DNA from: Lachnoclostridium sp. An131
GTDB lineage: Bacteria; Bacillota; Clostridia; Lachnospirales; Lachnospiraceae
Assembly (NCBI RefSeq): GCF_002160825.1
Contig: NZ_NFLI01000001.1
Span: 186,001 to 250,000, forward strand
Length of the DNA: 64,000 nucleotides
Direction of reading: 5' to 3'
A program made the position numbers and the translations under genes. Positions 9,047 to 17,738 of the stretch are shown one piece after another. The notes under the pieces were generated by a model. It did no database searches. It was not told the DNA's origin and was given only the letters and a program-made list of their open reading frames with translations. The stretch's first letter is position 1. Each line of letters begins with the position of its first letter.

Positions 9047-9586
9047 TTGAGTAGATTAAAAGAGAAGTACACGAATGAAATCGTGGACGCAATGATTAAG
9101 AAATTTGGATACAAGAACATTATGGAAGTTCCGAAGCTCGACAAGATCGTGGTAAACATGGGCGTTGGCGAGGCAAAGGACAATGCGAAGGTTCTGGAGT
9201 CTGCCATGAAGGATATGGAGACTATCACAGGCCAGAAAGCAGTTCTGACAAGAGCAAAGAACTCTATTGCGAACTTCAAGATCAGAGAGGGTATGGCAAT
9301 CGGCTGCAAGGTAACCCTGCGCGGCGAGAAGATGTATGAGTTTGCTGACCGTCTGATCAACCTGGCTCTTCCCCGCGTGCGTGACTTCCGCGGTGTAAAC
9401 CCGAACGCATTTGACGGACGCGGAAACTATGCGCTGGGTATTAAAGAGCAGCTGATTTTCCCCGAGATTGAATACGATAAGGTAGACAAGGTGAGAGGTA
9501 TGGACGTTATCTTCGTGACGACGGCCAAGACCGACGAGGAAGCCAGAGAGTTACTGACATTATTCAACATGCCGTTTACAAAATAG
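9047..9586 (+). CDS. rplE: 50S ribosomal protein L5
   Basis: The 179-residue L5 starts at TTG 9047 behind AAGGAGG. It carries [12 protein letters not shown] and the later [20 protein letters not shown], conserved in the 5S rRNA-binding protein. The TTG start is supported by the ribosome binding site and family N-terminus. It is followed by an unusual 128-base structured gap rather than directly by rpsZ. Confidence 0.97.
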   Translation: MSRLKEKYTNEIVDAMIKKFGYKNIMEVPKLDKIVVNMGVGEAKDNAKVLESAMKDMETITGQKAVLTRAKNSIANFKIREGMAIGCKVTLRGEKMYEFADRLINLALPRVRDFRGVNPNAFDGRGNYALGIKEQLIFPEIEYDKVDKVRGMDVIFVTTAKTDEEARELLTLFNMPFTK

Positions 9587-9587
9587 G

Positions 9588-9700
9588 CGGAACTAAAAGG
9601 TTGTATCAGCAGACAGCGGACAGCACATAAGAATTTCTGGACGGTTTTACAGAAATTCTTATCATCCAGGTGCTGGACGGTGGCTGCGGAACTAAAAATA
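9588..9700 (+). repeat. Hairpin-forming insert between rplE and rpsZ
   Basis: The gap holds a perfect stem around ATAAGAATTTCTG and CAGAAATTCTTAT (about 9629-9664) with outer partial pairing between GCAGACAGCGGACAGCAC and GTGCTGGACGGTGGCTGC. The 12-base sequence GCGGAACTAAAA occurs on both sides (about 9589 and 9686), like a direct repeat bordering an insertion. No poly-U follows, so it is not a simple terminator. It could be a small palindromic element or an mRNA-processing or regulatory hairpin. Confidence 0.6.
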
Positions 9701-9714
9701 GGAGGAAAAATTTC

Positions 9715-9900
9715 ATGGCTAAGACAGCAATGAAGATTAAGCAGCAGCGGAAACAGAAGTTTGCAGTTAGAGAGTACAACCGCTGCAGAATCTGCGGCCG
9801 TCCGCATGCATATCTGAGAAAATACGGAATCTGCAGAATCTGCTTCCGTGAGCTGGCATACAAGGGCCAGATTCCTGGCGTTAAGAAAGCAAGCTGGTAG
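9715..9900 (+). CDS. rpsZ: 30S ribosomal protein S14, zinc-binding type
   Basis: The 61-residue protein starts at ATG 9715 after AGGAGGAAAAATTTC. It has two CxxC pairs, CRICG and CRICF, that bind zinc, and ends KKASW like other type Z S14 proteins. The zinc-free S14 paralogue is not in the window. A longer in-frame extension from 9670 is not needed and lacks homology. Confidence 0.97.
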   Translation: MAKTAMKIKQQRKQKFAVREYNRCRICGRPHAYLRKYGICRICFRELAYKGQIPGVKKASW

Positions 9901-10112
9901 GCACCCCACACTTAGCGAAAGCGCAAGATGAATTGGCCGAAGGACAAGAAAAGGCCCCCTGGGGGGAGTCCGAAGGACGAAGCTTGAGGTTAGTGTGAAA
10001 GCCCACCCGGACACTTAACGAAAGCGCAAGATGAATTGGCCGAAGGACAAGAAAAGGCCCCCTGGGGGGAGTCCGAAGGACGAAGCTTGAGGTTAGTGAC
10101 CGTGGTGTTTCC
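9901..10112 (+). repeat. Operon-gap repeat A: two tandem 87-bp units after rpsZ
   Basis: Two near-identical units (about 9908-9996 and 10012-10098) each run from CACTTARCGAAAGCG to CGAAGCTTGAGGTTAGTG, whose ends are partly complementary. Each also holds a 46-bp middle with GGCCCCCTGGGGGG. The block begins right at the rpsZ Trp-stop (TGGTAGGCACCCC) and ends ACCGTGGTGTTTCC. The same flanks and unit ends recur after rpsH (10561-10682), without the 46-bp middle. The units may fold as hairpins in the operon mRNA; function unknown. Confidence 0.85.
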
Positions 10113-10152
10113 GCAAGTTTTTCATTTAGAAATTTAGGAGGAAGAAGAAGTC

Positions 10153-10560
10153 ATGGCATTGACAACGAACGATCCCATCGCGGATATGCTTACAAGAATC
10201 CGTAATGCGAACACCGCTAAACATGATACCGTTGATGTACCCGCTTCCAAGATGAAGATCGCTATCGCGAATATCCTGGTAGACGAGGGATACATTGCAA
10301 AATATGATCTCGTAGAAGACGGAAACTTCAAGACCATCCGTATCACTCTGAAGTACGGAAAGGATAAGAATGAGAAGATCATCTCCGGTCTGAAGAGAAT
10401 CTCCAAGCCGGGTCTGCGTGTATACGCCAGCAAGGAAGAGCTGCCGAAGGTACTTGGCGGCCTTGGAGTAGCTATCATCTCCACCAACAAGGGCGTTATC
10501 ACCGACAAGGAAGCGCGCGCTCAGGGCGTAGGCGGAGAAGTTCTGGCTTTTGTTTGGTAG
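10153..10560 (+). CDS. rpsH: 30S ribosomal protein S8
   Basis: The 135-residue S8 begins with [14 protein letters not shown] and ends with the conserved VLAFVW after [18 protein letters not shown]8 is a central 30S assembly protein and in some bacteria the spc-operon translational repressor. It is isolated from its neighbours by repeat blocks on both sides, unlike the tight spacing elsewhere in the operon. The ATG follows TTAGGAGGAAGAAGAAGTC. Confidence 0.97.
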   Translation: MALTTNDPIADMLTRIRNANTAKHDTVDVPASKMKIAIANILVDEGYIAKYDLVEDGNFKTIRITLKYGKDKNEKIISGLKRISKPGLRVYASKEELPKVLGGLGVAIISTNKGVITDKEARAQGVGGEVLAFVW

Positions 10561-10682
10561 GCACCCCGCACTTAGCGAAAGCGAGCCGAAGGCGAAGCTT
10601 GAGGTTAGTGCGAAAGCCCACCCGGACACTTAGCGAAAGCGAGCTGAAAGCGAAGCTTGAGGTTAGTGACCGTGGTGTTTCC
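10561..10682 (+). repeat. Operon-gap repeat B: two tandem 42-bp units after rpsH
   Basis: Two units (about 10569-10610 and 10627-10668) share the CACTTAGCGAAAGCG and CGAAGCTTGAGGTTAGTG ends of repeat A but lack its 46-bp middle. As in block A, the block starts at a Trp-stop, TGGTAGGCACCCC, and ends ACCGTGGTGTTTCC. The shared outer borders suggest that one block was copied from the other. Confidence 0.85.
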
Positions 10683-10699
10683 TTAAGTCAGCAGGTAGA

Positions 10700-10765
10700 G
10701 TAAGCAAATTTGTTTGCTTAATGATACCTATAGGGAAGCAACTGAAAACAGAGGAGGCGCACACG
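10700..10765 (+). other. Two small hairpins upstream of rplF
   Basis: TAAGCAAA and TTTGCTTA (about 10703-10722) form an 8-bp stem with a 4-base loop. GAGGAGGC and GCTTCCTC (about 10752-10773) form a second stem. They lie in the untranslated gap before the rplF site TTAGGAGG. They may influence mRNA stability or coupling; no terminator-like U tract follows. Confidence 0.5.
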
Positions 10766-10802
10766 CTTCCTCCGAGAATTTAAGTTTAGGAGGTAAATTG
10801 GA

Positions 10803-11342
10803 ATGTCACGTATTGGAAGACATCCGGTAGCCATTCCCGCAGGTGTAACAGTAGACATCGCGGAGGGCAACAAGGTTACTGTAAAGGGACCGAAGGGTAC
10901 ACTTGAGAGAGTGCTGCCCGCAGAGATGGAAATTAAGCTGGAAGACGGTCAGGTGGTTGTTACAAGACCGAATGACCTGAAGAAGATGAAATCCTTACAT
11001 GGTCTGACAAGAACCCTGATTCACAACATGGTAGTAGGCGTGAGCGAGGGTTACGAGAAGGTTCTTGAGGTAAACGGAGTAGGTTACAGAGCTCAGAAGT
11101 CCGGCAAGAAGCTGACACTGAACTTAGGCTATTCTCATCCGGTAGAGATGATCGATCCGGAGGGCCTGGAGTCTGTAGTGGACGGCAACAAGATTACCGT
11201 AAAGGGTATCGACAAAGAGAAGGTTGGACAGTACGCTGCTGAAATCAGAGATAAGAGAAGACCGGAACCGTACAAGGGCAAGGGAATCAAGTATGCGGAT
11301 GAAGTCATCAGACGTAAAGTCGGCAAGACTGGTAAAAAATAA
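10803..11342 (+). CDS. rplF: 50S ribosomal protein L6
   Basis: The 179-residue L6 starts [14 protein letters not shown], contains [10 protein letters not shown] and the C-terminal [16 protein letters not shown] signature. L6 lies at the base of the L7/L12 stalk near the factor-binding site. AGGAGG precedes the ATG, and spacing to rplR is again short. Confidence 0.98.
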   Translation: MSRIGRHPVAIPAGVTVDIAEGNKVTVKGPKGTLERVLPAEMEIKLEDGQVVVTRPNDLKKMKSLHGLTRTLIHNMVVGVSEGYEKVLEVNGVGYRAQKSGKKLTLNLGYSHPVEMIDPEGLESVVDGNKITVKGIDKEKVGQYAAEIRDKRRPEPYKGKGIKYADEVIRRKVGKTGKK

Positions 11343-11359
11343 GTAAGGAGAGTATAAAA

Positions 11360-11728
11360 ATGGTTAGTAAAAAGTCAAGAAGCGTAGTTCGCGCGAATAA
11401 GCATAGAAGATTACGTAATCATCTCAGCGGTACAGCTGAAAGACCGCGTCTGGCTGTGTTCAGAAGCAATAATCATATGTATGCTCAAATTATTGACGAT
11501 ACCGTCGGCCACACTCTGGTAGCAGCATCCACTCTTGAGAAGGATGTAAAGGCAGAGCTGGAGAAGACGAACAACGTCGATGCAGCAGCATACCTTGGAA
11601 AAGTAATCGCACAGAAGGCCCTTGATAAGGGAATTAAGACCGTTGTCTTTGACAGAGGCGGCTTCATATATCAGGGTAAGATTCAGGCACTGGCAGAAGC
11701 AGCCCGTGAAGCTGGATTGGAATTCTAG
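11360..11728 (+). CDS. rplR: 50S ribosomal protein L18
   Basis: The 122-residue L18 has the basic N-terminus, then [20 protein letters not shown] and the C-terminal [19 protein letters not shown]. It carries 5S rRNA into the large subunit together with L5. Position between rplF and rpsE is canonical. Confidence 0.98.
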   Translation: MVSKKSRSVVRANKHRRLRNHLSGTAERPRLAVFRSNNHMYAQIIDDTVGHTLVAASTLEKDVKAELEKTNNVDAAAYLGKVIAQKALDKGIKTVVFDRGGFIYQGKIQALAEAAREAGLEF

Positions 11729-11748
11729 GAAAGGAAGGAAAAAGACAG

Positions 11749-12258
11749 ATGAGACATGAGATTATCGATCCGAGTCAGCTGGAACTGACTGACAAGGTAG
11801 TGGCAATTAAGCGCGTAAGCAAAACTGTCAAGGGTGGTCGTACCATGCGTTTCACTGCTCTGGTCGTTGTCGGTGACGGCAACGGACATGTCGGCGCCGG
11901 TCTTGGAAAGGCTGCTGAGATTCCGGAAGCAATCCGCAAGGGCAAAGAGGATGCCATGAAGAAGCTGGTAACCGTAGCCATCGACGAGAACAAGAGTATT
12001 ACACATGACTTTATTGGAAAATTCGGCAGCGCATCCGTACTGCTGAAGAGAGCACCGGAAGGAACCGGTGTTATCGCCGGAGGCCCCGCCCGTAACGTGC
12101 TGGAGCTGGCTGGTATCAAGAATATCCGTACCAAGTCTCTTGGTTCCAACAATAAGCAGAACGTTGTTCTTGCGACCATCGAGGGCCTGAAAGCTCTGAA
12201 GACTCCGGAGGAAGTGGCGAAGAACCGCGGAAAATCCGTAGAAGAGATTATGAACTAG
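11749..12258 (+). CDS. rpsE: 30S ribosomal protein S5
   Basis: The 169-residue S5 contains the double-stranded RNA-binding-like [21 protein letters not shown] and [12 protein letters not shown], then [20 protein letters not shown]5 affects decoding accuracy. It starts at ATG 11749 behind GGAAGGA. Confidence 0.98.
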   Translation: MRHEIIDPSQLELTDKVVAIKRVSKTVKGGRTMRFTALVVVGDGNGHVGAGLGKAAEIPEAIRKGKEDAMKKLVTVAIDENKSITHDFIGKFGSASVLLKRAPEGTGVIAGGPARNVLELAGIKNIRTKSLGSNNKQNVVLATIEGLKALKTPEEVAKNRGKSVEEIMN

Positions 12259-12270
12259 GAGGATACGGAC

Positions 12271-12453
12271 ATGGCAGATAAGTTAAGAATTACGTTAGTG
12301 AAATCTCCCATCGGTGCGATCCCGAAGCAGAGAGCGACTGTGGAGGCTCTTGGCCTTCGCAAGGTAAACAAGACAGTGGAACTGCCGGATAACGACGCGG
12401 TCAGAGGAATGATCTGGCACGTAAAGCATCTGGTAAAGGTAGAAGAGGTTTAA
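12271..12453 (+). CDS. rpmD: 50S ribosomal protein L30
   Basis: The 60-residue L30 reads [25 protein letters not shown] and ends with the [11 protein letters not shown] segment. This small protein is missing in some lineages but standard in Firmicutes. TAGGAGG lies at the rpsE-rpmD junction. Confidence 0.97.
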   Translation: MADKLRITLVKSPIGAIPKQRATVEALGLRKVNKTVELPDNDAVRGMIWHVKHLVKVEEV

Positions 12454-12481
12454 TTAAGATTACGGAATAGGAGGTGTCACA

Positions 12482-12922
12482 ATGGACTTATCAAATTTGC
12501 AGTATGCGGAAGGATCCAAGCAGAGCGGAAGCTTCCGGAGAGGTCGTGGACACGGTTCAGGAAACGGTAAGACAGCCGGTAAGGGACATAAGGGCCAGAA
12601 GGCTCGTTCCGGAGCGCCGAGACCGGGCTTTGAAGGCGGTCAGATGCCGTTATACAGAAGACTTCCGAAGAGAGGCTTCACAAACAGAAATTCCAAGGTG
12701 ATCGTTGGAATCAACGTGAGCGCTCTGGAAGTGTTCGAAAATGATGCGGTAGTTTCTGTAGAGACTCTGATTGAGCAGGGTATTGTTAAAAATCCGAAGG
12801 ATGGAGTAAAGATTCTCGGAAACGGAGAACTTACCAAAAAGCTTACAGTGCAGGCCAATGCTTTCTCCGAGGGCGCTAAAGCCAAAATCGAGGCTCTTGG
12901 TGGAAAAGCAGAGGTGATCTAA
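12482..12922 (+). CDS. rplO: 50S ribosomal protein L15
   Basis: The 146-residue L15 has the glycine-rich [20 protein letters not shown] region, the [17 protein letters not shown] motif and a compact C-terminal domain. It overlaps secY by one base (TAATG), coupling ribosome and translocon production. A second frame at 12474 covering its first part is a shadow. Confidence 0.98.
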   Translation: MDLSNLQYAEGSKQSGSFRRGRGHGSGNGKTAGKGHKGQKARSGAPRPGFEGGQMPLYRRLPKRGFTNRNSKVIVGINVSALEVFENDAVVSVETLIEQGIVKNPKDGVKILGNGELTKKLTVQANAFSEGAKAKIEALGGKAEVI

Positions 12923-14238
12923 TGTTTAAGACCTTACAGAACGCATTTAAAATTAAGGATATCCGGAAAAAGCTGATCTACACCTTTCTGATGCTGATTG
13001 TCATCCGGCTGGGCTCTCAGCTTCCGATTCCCGGAGTAAACCGTACATTTTTTGCGTCCTGGCTTGCGGCACAGACCGGAGACGCGTTCAATCTTCTGGA
13101 CGCGTTCACCGGCGGTTCCCTGGCCAGCATGTCAATATTTGCGTTAGGTATTAATCCCTACATTACATCTTCCATTATCATTCAGCTCATTACCATTGCG
13201 ATTCCCCAGCTTGAGGAAATGCAGAAGGACGGAGAGGAAGGAAGAAAGAAAATCCAGAATATCACCCGTTATGTGACGGTGGCGCTGGCCCTGATAGAAG
13301 GAACAGCAATGACCATCGGCTTTGGCGGACAGGGACTTCTGGAAGATGCCACAGTACCCAATATGATTGTGGTGGTAATCGCGCTGACAGCCGGTTCCGC
13401 ATTCCTGATGTGGATCGGTGAGCGGATTACGCAGAACGGCGTGGGCAACGGTATTTCCATTGTACTGTTGATTAATATTGTATCCCGTATGCCGGATGAC
13501 TTTGTATCTCTGTACAACAGCTTTATGGCAGGAAAGAGCGTGGCGATGGCTGTGCTTGCGGCTGTCATCATTCTGCTTGTCATCCTGGTGACGGTAGTAT
13601 TTGTCATTGTTCTTCAGGACGGAGAGAGAAGAATCCCCGTTCAGTACAGCAAGAAGCTTCAGGGCAGGAAGGTTTTGGGCGGACAGAGTACCCATATTCC
13701 GATGAAGGTTAATACGGCCGGTGTGATTCCGGTTATCTTCGCATCTTCCCTGATGTCGCTTCCGGGGATTGTAGCGGCATTTATTGGAAAGGGAACCGGA
13801 GACGGAATCGGCAGCAAGATTATCACAGCTTTAAGCTCCAGCAGCTGGTGTGATCCGGATCAGCCGATTTACAGCCTGGGCCTGCTGCTTTACATTCTGC
13901 TGGTAGTATTCTTTGCTTACTTCTATACTTCTATCACCTTCAACCCGTTGGAGATAGCAGATAACATGAAGAAGCAGGGCGGCTTTATTCCTGGTATCCG
14001 TCCGGGACGGCCCACATCTGACTACCTTGCAAAAATTCTGAATTACATTATTTTTGTCGGAGCAATCGGCCTCATCATCGTATGCGTGATTCCGATCTTC
14101 TTTAACGGCGTGTTTGGCGCCAGTGTTTCCTTCGGCGGAACCTCCATCATCATCGTGGTGGGCGTTGTGCTGGAAACCATCAAACAGATCGAGTCTCAGA
14201 TGGCGGTGCGGTATTATAAAGGCTTTTTGAACGACTAG
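12922..14238 (+). CDS. secY: Preprotein translocase subunit SecY
   Basis: The 438-residue protein has ten predicted membrane helices, starting near residue 18 after a cytosolic N-terminus. It contains the plug/lateral-gate landmarks GGSLASMSIFALGINPYI and the cytosolic loop around QYSKKLQGRKVLGGQSTHIP. It forms the protein-conducting channel with SecE and SecG. Length and order (rplO-secY-adk-map) match the Gram-positive spc operon. Confidence 0.98.
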   Translation: MFKTLQNAFKIKDIRKKLIYTFLMLIVIRLGSQLPIPGVNRTFFASWLAAQTGDAFNLLDAFTGGSLASMSIFALGINPYITSSIIIQLITIAIPQLEEMQKDGEEGRKKIQNITRYVTVALALIEGTAMTIGFGGQGLLEDATVPNMIVVVIALTAGSAFLMWIGERITQNGVGNGISIVLLINIVSRMPDDFVSLYNSFMAGKSVAMAVLAAVIILLVILVTVVFVIVLQDGERRIPVQYSKKLQGRKVLGGQSTHIPMKVNTAGVIPVIFASSLMSLPGIVAAFIGKGTGDGIGSKIITALSSSSWCDPDQPIYSLGLLLYILLVVFFAYFYTSITFNPLEIADNMKKQGGFIPGIRPGRPTSDYLAKILNYIIFVGAIGLIIVCVIPIFFNGVFGASVSFGGTSIIIVVGVVLETIKQIESQMAVRYYKGFLND

Positions 14239-14375
14239 ATTACAGGAGCTTCCGGCCTGCGCGGGAAAGGATTTCCGCGCAGAATCCGGAGGCTTTCCCG
14301 CAATGCAGAGAAACAGGAAAGTAGTCTGCATGGAATTCAGAAAACAGGAAATTCTTACACAGGAGGAATACTGGT

Positions 14376-15020
14376 ATGAAAATCATCATGTTGGGTGCAC
14401 CGGGTGCAGGAAAAGGCACACAGGCGAAGAAAATCGCTGACAAATATCAGATCCCGCACATTTCCACGGGCGATATTTTCAGAGCAAATATAAAAGAGGG
14501 TACAGAGCTGGGAAAAAAGGCAAAGTCCTATATGGATCAGGGACTTCTGGTGCCGGATGAGCTGACGCTGGAGCTCATCATGGACCGTTTCCAGAATCCG
14601 GACTGTGCGAACGGCTATGTACTGGACGGTTTCCCGCGTACCATTCCCCAGGCGGAGGCTCTTACAGCGGCCCTGGAGAAAAACGGCGAGACCATTGACT
14701 ATGCAATCAATGTAGAGGTACCGGATGAGAATATCGTTACCCGTATGTCAGGAAGAAGAGCCTGCCTGGCCTGCGGCGCTACGTATCATGTGGTGTACGC
14801 GCCCACAAAGACAGAAGGTGTCTGCGACCGCTGCGGCGAGAAGCTGGTGCTGAGAGACGACGATAAGCCGGAGACCGTAAAGAAGAGACTGGATGTATAT
14901 CACAGCCAGACGCAGCCTCTGATTGACTACTACACAAAGCAGGGCAAGCTTGTGGAGGTAGACGGAACTCAGAATGTGGACGCTGTGTTTGACGCGATTG
15001 TAAAGATATTAGGAGCGTAG
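14376..15020 (+). CDS. adk: Adenylate kinase
   Basis: The 214-residue enzyme interconverts ATP + AMP and two ADP. It has the P-loop [10 protein letters not shown] (residues 7-16), the AMP-site HISTGDIFR and the LID domain with four cysteines, CLACG and CDRCG, arranged to bind zinc as in many Gram-positive enzymes. The 137-base gap after secY contains an inverted GC-rich stretch (about 14250-14300) that could form a hairpin. The ATG follows ACAGGAGG. Confidence 0.98.
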   Translation: MKIIMLGAPGAGKGTQAKKIADKYQIPHISTGDIFRANIKEGTELGKKAKSYMDQGLLVPDELTLELIMDRFQNPDCANGYVLDGFPRTIPQAEALTAALEKNGETIDYAINVEVPDENIVTRMSGRRACLACGATYHVVYAPTKTEGVCDRCGEKLVLRDDDKPETVKKRLDVYHSQTQPLIDYYTKQGKLVEVDGTQNVDAVFDAIVKILGA

Positions 15021-15023
15021 GTT

Positions 15024-15779
15024 ATGTCGGTAACAATTAAATCTGCCAGAGAAATAGATTTGATGCGGACAGCGGGGAAGCTGCTGGAAGAGGTTCACAA
15101 TGAGCTGGCGGCCTTTGTAAAGCCCGGAATTTCCACGCTGGATATTGACCGTTATGGAGAAAAGCTGATCCGGGAGAGAGGCTGCATTCCCAATTTTCTG
15201 AATTATAACGGCTATCCGGCGTCTATCTGCGTATCGGTAAACGATGAGGTTGTACATGGAATCCCGAGAGCAGATCACATCCTGCAGGAGGGCGATATTG
15301 TAAGCCTTGACGCAGGCCTGATTTATAAGGGCTATCATTCAGACGCTGCCAGAACACACGCGGTGGGAAGGATCAGTCCTGAAGCGGAAAAGCTGATACA
15401 GGTTACCAAGCAGAGCTTCTTTGAAGGCATCAAATACGCGAAGGCCGGACATCATCTTCATGAGATATCCGCAGCAATCAACGACTATGTGGATCAGTTC
15501 GGATACGGTGTCGTTCAGGACCTGGTAGGCCATGGAATCGGGGAGCATCTTCATGAGGATCCGCAGATTCCGAATTTCCGGCAGCGCCGCAGAGGAATCA
15601 AGCTGATGCCTGGAATGACGCTTGCCATCGAGCCCATGATCAACGCAGGAACCTGGGAGGTATCCTGGCTGGATGACGACTGGACAGTGGTAACCGACGA
15701 CGGCTCGCTTTCTGCTCACTATGAGAATACGGTTCTGATCACCGACGGAGAGCCGGAGATTCTTACCCTCACACTGTGA
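15024..15779 (+). CDS. map: Methionine aminopeptidase, type I
   Basis: The 251-residue metalloprotease removes N-terminal methionine from new proteins. The metal ligands are seen in SLDAGLIYKGYHSDAART (two Asp), VGHGIGEHLHEDP (His) and the late IEPMIN and ENTVLI glutamates. It starts three bases after adk and overlaps the KOW gene at its stop, so it is in the same transcript. Confidence 0.97.
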   Translation: MSVTIKSAREIDLMRTAGKLLEEVHNELAAFVKPGISTLDIDRYGEKLIRERGCIPNFLNYNGYPASICVSVNDEVVHGIPRADHILQEGDIVSLDAGLIYKGYHSDAARTHAVGRISPEAEKLIQVTKQSFFEGIKYAKAGHHLHEISAAINDYVDQFGYGVVQDLVGHGIGEHLHEDPQIPNFRQRRRGIKLMPGMTLAIEPMINAGTWEVSWLDDDWTVVTDDGSLSAHYENTVLITDGEPEILTLTL

Positions 15780-16048
15780 TGCCTATGGAAGGATTGAAGC
15801 AGGGCATGTTCGCCAGATCAAAGGCGGGACACGATAAGGATAAGCTGTATATCATATTAAAAACGGAGGGTGAATATGTATATCTGACAGACGGGAATTT
15901 ACGTCCGCTGTCAAAGCCGAAAAGGAAGAATCAGAAGCATATTCAGCCCATATGCAGAATTCCGGAAGGCTGGGATTCTGAGCAGATAACGGACAATTTT
16001 GTGAAGCGGGCCATCAGGCTGCAGGAAAAGGAGGATGAAAATGTCTAA
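15779..16048 (+). CDS. KOW-domain RNA-binding protein (L14e/L27e-like)
   Basis: This 89-residue basic protein carries an N-terminal KOW-type motif, [22 protein letters not shown], followed by a second strand region and a lysine-rich segment [10 protein letters not shown]. Proteins of this kind are regularly found between map and infA in Clostridia and probably bind rRNA or the translation machinery; the exact role is unknown. GTG 15776, ATG 15779 and ATG 15785 are adjacent possible starts. Confidence 0.85.
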   Translation: MPMEGLKQGMFARSKAGHDKDKLYIILKTEGEYVYLTDGNLRPLSKPKRKNQKHIQPICRIPEGWDSEQITDNFVKRAIRLQEKEDENV

Positions 16049-16259
16049 AGCAGATGTAATTGAAATCGAAGGAACCGTAGTGGAGAAGCTGCCGAACGCC
16101 ATGTTCCAGGTGCAGCTTGAGAACGGCCACCAGGTGCTGGCTCATATCAGCGGCAAGCTCCGTATGAACTTTATCCGCATTCTGCCGGGCGATAAGGTGA
16201 CGATTGAGATGTCTCCCTACGATCTGTCCAAGGGCAGGATTATCTGGAGAGATAAATAA
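16041..16259 (+). CDS. infA: Translation initiation factor IF-1
   Basis: The 72-residue S1/OB-fold protein reads [19 protein letters not shown] and ends [10 protein letters not shown], the exact family length. The ATG at 16041 is chosen over 16035 because AAGGAGG is correctly spaced and the product starts MSKAD. It overlaps the end of the KOW gene. It is normally followed by rpmJ, which is absent here. Confidence 0.97.
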   Translation: MSKADVIEIEGTVVEKLPNAMFQVQLENGHQVLAHISGKLRMNFIRILPGDKVTIEMSPYDLSKGRIIWRDK

Positions 16260-16280
16260 AGACGGTTTTCTGTATCCGCT

Positions 16281-16414
16281 GTCCGGCCCAGGCCGCCTTC
16301 TCTTGCTCCTGCGGAGCAATTCACCTTGCGGACATTTCACGGACGTCAGTGTGCTTCCGGACGGACTAAAAAGCAGTCCGCCTGAATCACACAGCCGTCC
16401 GTGAAAAGCCGGAC
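16281..16414. repeat. Palindromic intergenic element, copy 1 (downstream of infA)
   Basis: The block holds GGCCCAGGCCGCCTTCTC (16285-16302) followed by the hairpin TTGCTCC-TGC-GGAGCAA and CACCTTGC. A second hairpin follows, bounded by CACGGACGTCAGTGTG and CACACAGCCGTCCGTG (about 16339-16402). A related element with the same conserved segments lies at 46770-46912. The hairpin bases differ between copies yet remain paired, pointing to selection on structure. Outer GTCCGG and CCGGAC could close the whole element. No protein is supported. Confidence 0.8.
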
Positions 16415-16449
16415 ACCTGGATATCAGAAAAACCTGGTATAGATCGAAG

Positions 16450-16486
16450 AATCCACTGTATCGAAAAGATATGGTGGATTTTTTTG
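16450..16486 (+). terminator. Rho-independent terminator of the spc operon
   Basis: AATCCAC (16450-16456) and GTGGATT (16474-16480) form a stem followed by a run of T. It is the first clear terminator after rpsJ promoter control begins, and marks the end of the operon after infA and the palindromic element. Confidence 0.75.
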
Positions 16487-16565
16487 TTATATGTTCTCTT
16501 GTTTTAAAGGTTGCAAACAAACTGCCGTATGATTTATTATATCATGTAAGCTGATACAAAAGAAC

Positions 16566-17396
16566 CTACAGCTCGTGAAATACCGGCTTCATCTTTTCAT
16601 AAGTACAGAAGCTCTGAAACCCGATTTCCTTTAACCTCTGTTTCGTTTCGTCAATATAAGCCCCAAGCTGTTCCGGCTTATGGCTGTCGCTGCCAATCGT
16701 GATTATATTTCCACCAAGTTCAAGGTACAGGCGCAAAATCTCTTCTGAGGGCATCAGATCCTTTATTCCATAACGAAAGGAAGAGGTGTTTACTTCGATT
16801 CCTTTTCCGTCTGCGATGACGGTACTCAGAATCTCTTTGATGAGAGATCTGGTTTTCTGGAACGGGTAAATTCCGGCGTTGTCGTAGCGTTTGATCAGAT
16901 CCAGATGGCCCAGCACGCTGTAATTTTTATAGGCTTTGACCAGAGACAGCATTTCCTGATAGTAGCGTTCGTTGTATTCCTGCTGGCTTCTGCCCTGCTG
17001 AAAGTCCTGGGTCCAGAATTCAAGATTATCGACCTGGTGAACGGACAGGATAATAAAGTCAAAAGGATAACGGGCGAAAAGCGCTTCATATTGGGGGATC
17101 GTGTGTATCTGCATGCCAAATTCCAGGCCTGTTTTGATGCGTATTTTGCTTCCATACTTCTCTTTCATTTCCTGAATTTTAGACAGGTAGGATGGATAAT
17201 CTGCGTTTGCGATAGGATCGCCATTTCGCCAGCGGATCTCTTTGCCGGAATCCCAGTCTTCTTTAATTCCGTAATCTACATGCTCAGTGAAACAGATCTC
17301 GTCCATACCCATATGGATGGCGTCCTGTATGACGGATTCCATAGGGTAGACAGAATCGTCACTGAATTCGGTATGTACATGGTAATCTGCGAACAT
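16566..17396 (-). CDS. PHP-domain phosphatase, histidinol-phosphatase-like
   Basis: The 276-residue protein starts MFADYHVHTEFSDDSV, the PHP motif I with metal-binding histidines. It has ICFTEHVDYG (motif II), a SVHQVD segment and a C-terminal GSDSHKPEQLG motif. This matches HisK-type histidinol-phosphatases, which form histidinol from its phosphate, but no other his gene is present. The PHP fold also covers other phosphoesterases. It is a single gene on the minus strand. Confidence 0.85.
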   Translation of the reverse strand: MFADYHVHTEFSDDSVYPMESVIQDAIHMGMDEICFTEHVDYGIKEDWDSGKEIRWRNGDPIANADYPSYLSKIQEMKEKYGSKIRIKTGLEFGMQIHTIPQYEALFARYPFDFIILSVHQVDNLEFWTQDFQQGRSQQEYNERYYQEMLSLVKAYKNYSVLGHLDLIKRYDNAGIYPFQKTRSLIKEILSTVIADGKGIEVNTSSFRYGIKDLMPSEEILRLYLELGGNIITIGSDSHKPEQLGAYIDETKQRLKEIGFQSFCTYEKMKPVFHEL

Positions 17397-17738
17397 GACA
17401 GCCTCCTGGTAAATGATATTTCATGTTTTTGCTTTCTGTTAACATGGGACATGTGTGCTCCCGGCAACTGAGGATAGCGGCGGTTGATGAAGGGGCTGAA
17501 TTGTACTATTTCTATGCGCAGCATCATTCAGCCTGATTCCTATTATAAAGCAGTTTCTGTATTATGCAAAAGATTTTTCCTGCTGCTTTATCCTTCGACT
17601 GCGGAGGGACTGCTGCAGGTGCACAGTTAAAGAAATGAAATAGGTTTTATTTTGAAATCCTGCTGAAATACTCACTTTCTCTCTCTGGCATTCATCCCTT
17701 CCATATGATAAAATCGGAGAAAAAGGAGGGGTTGCGTC
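17397..17738. other. 342-bp divergent intergenic region
   Basis: This gap separates the PHP gene from the alcohol dehydrogenase, which are divergent. GATAAAAT near 17707 could be a -10 for the plus strand, but no good -35 is seen. I find no open reading frame, structured RNA or repeat in it. Confidence 0.4.

Noticed and set aside
9427-10014. Minus-strand frames across the rplE-rpsZ-rpsH gaps
   Set aside because: They run through ribosomal genes and repeat units and encode low-complexity peptides without family support.
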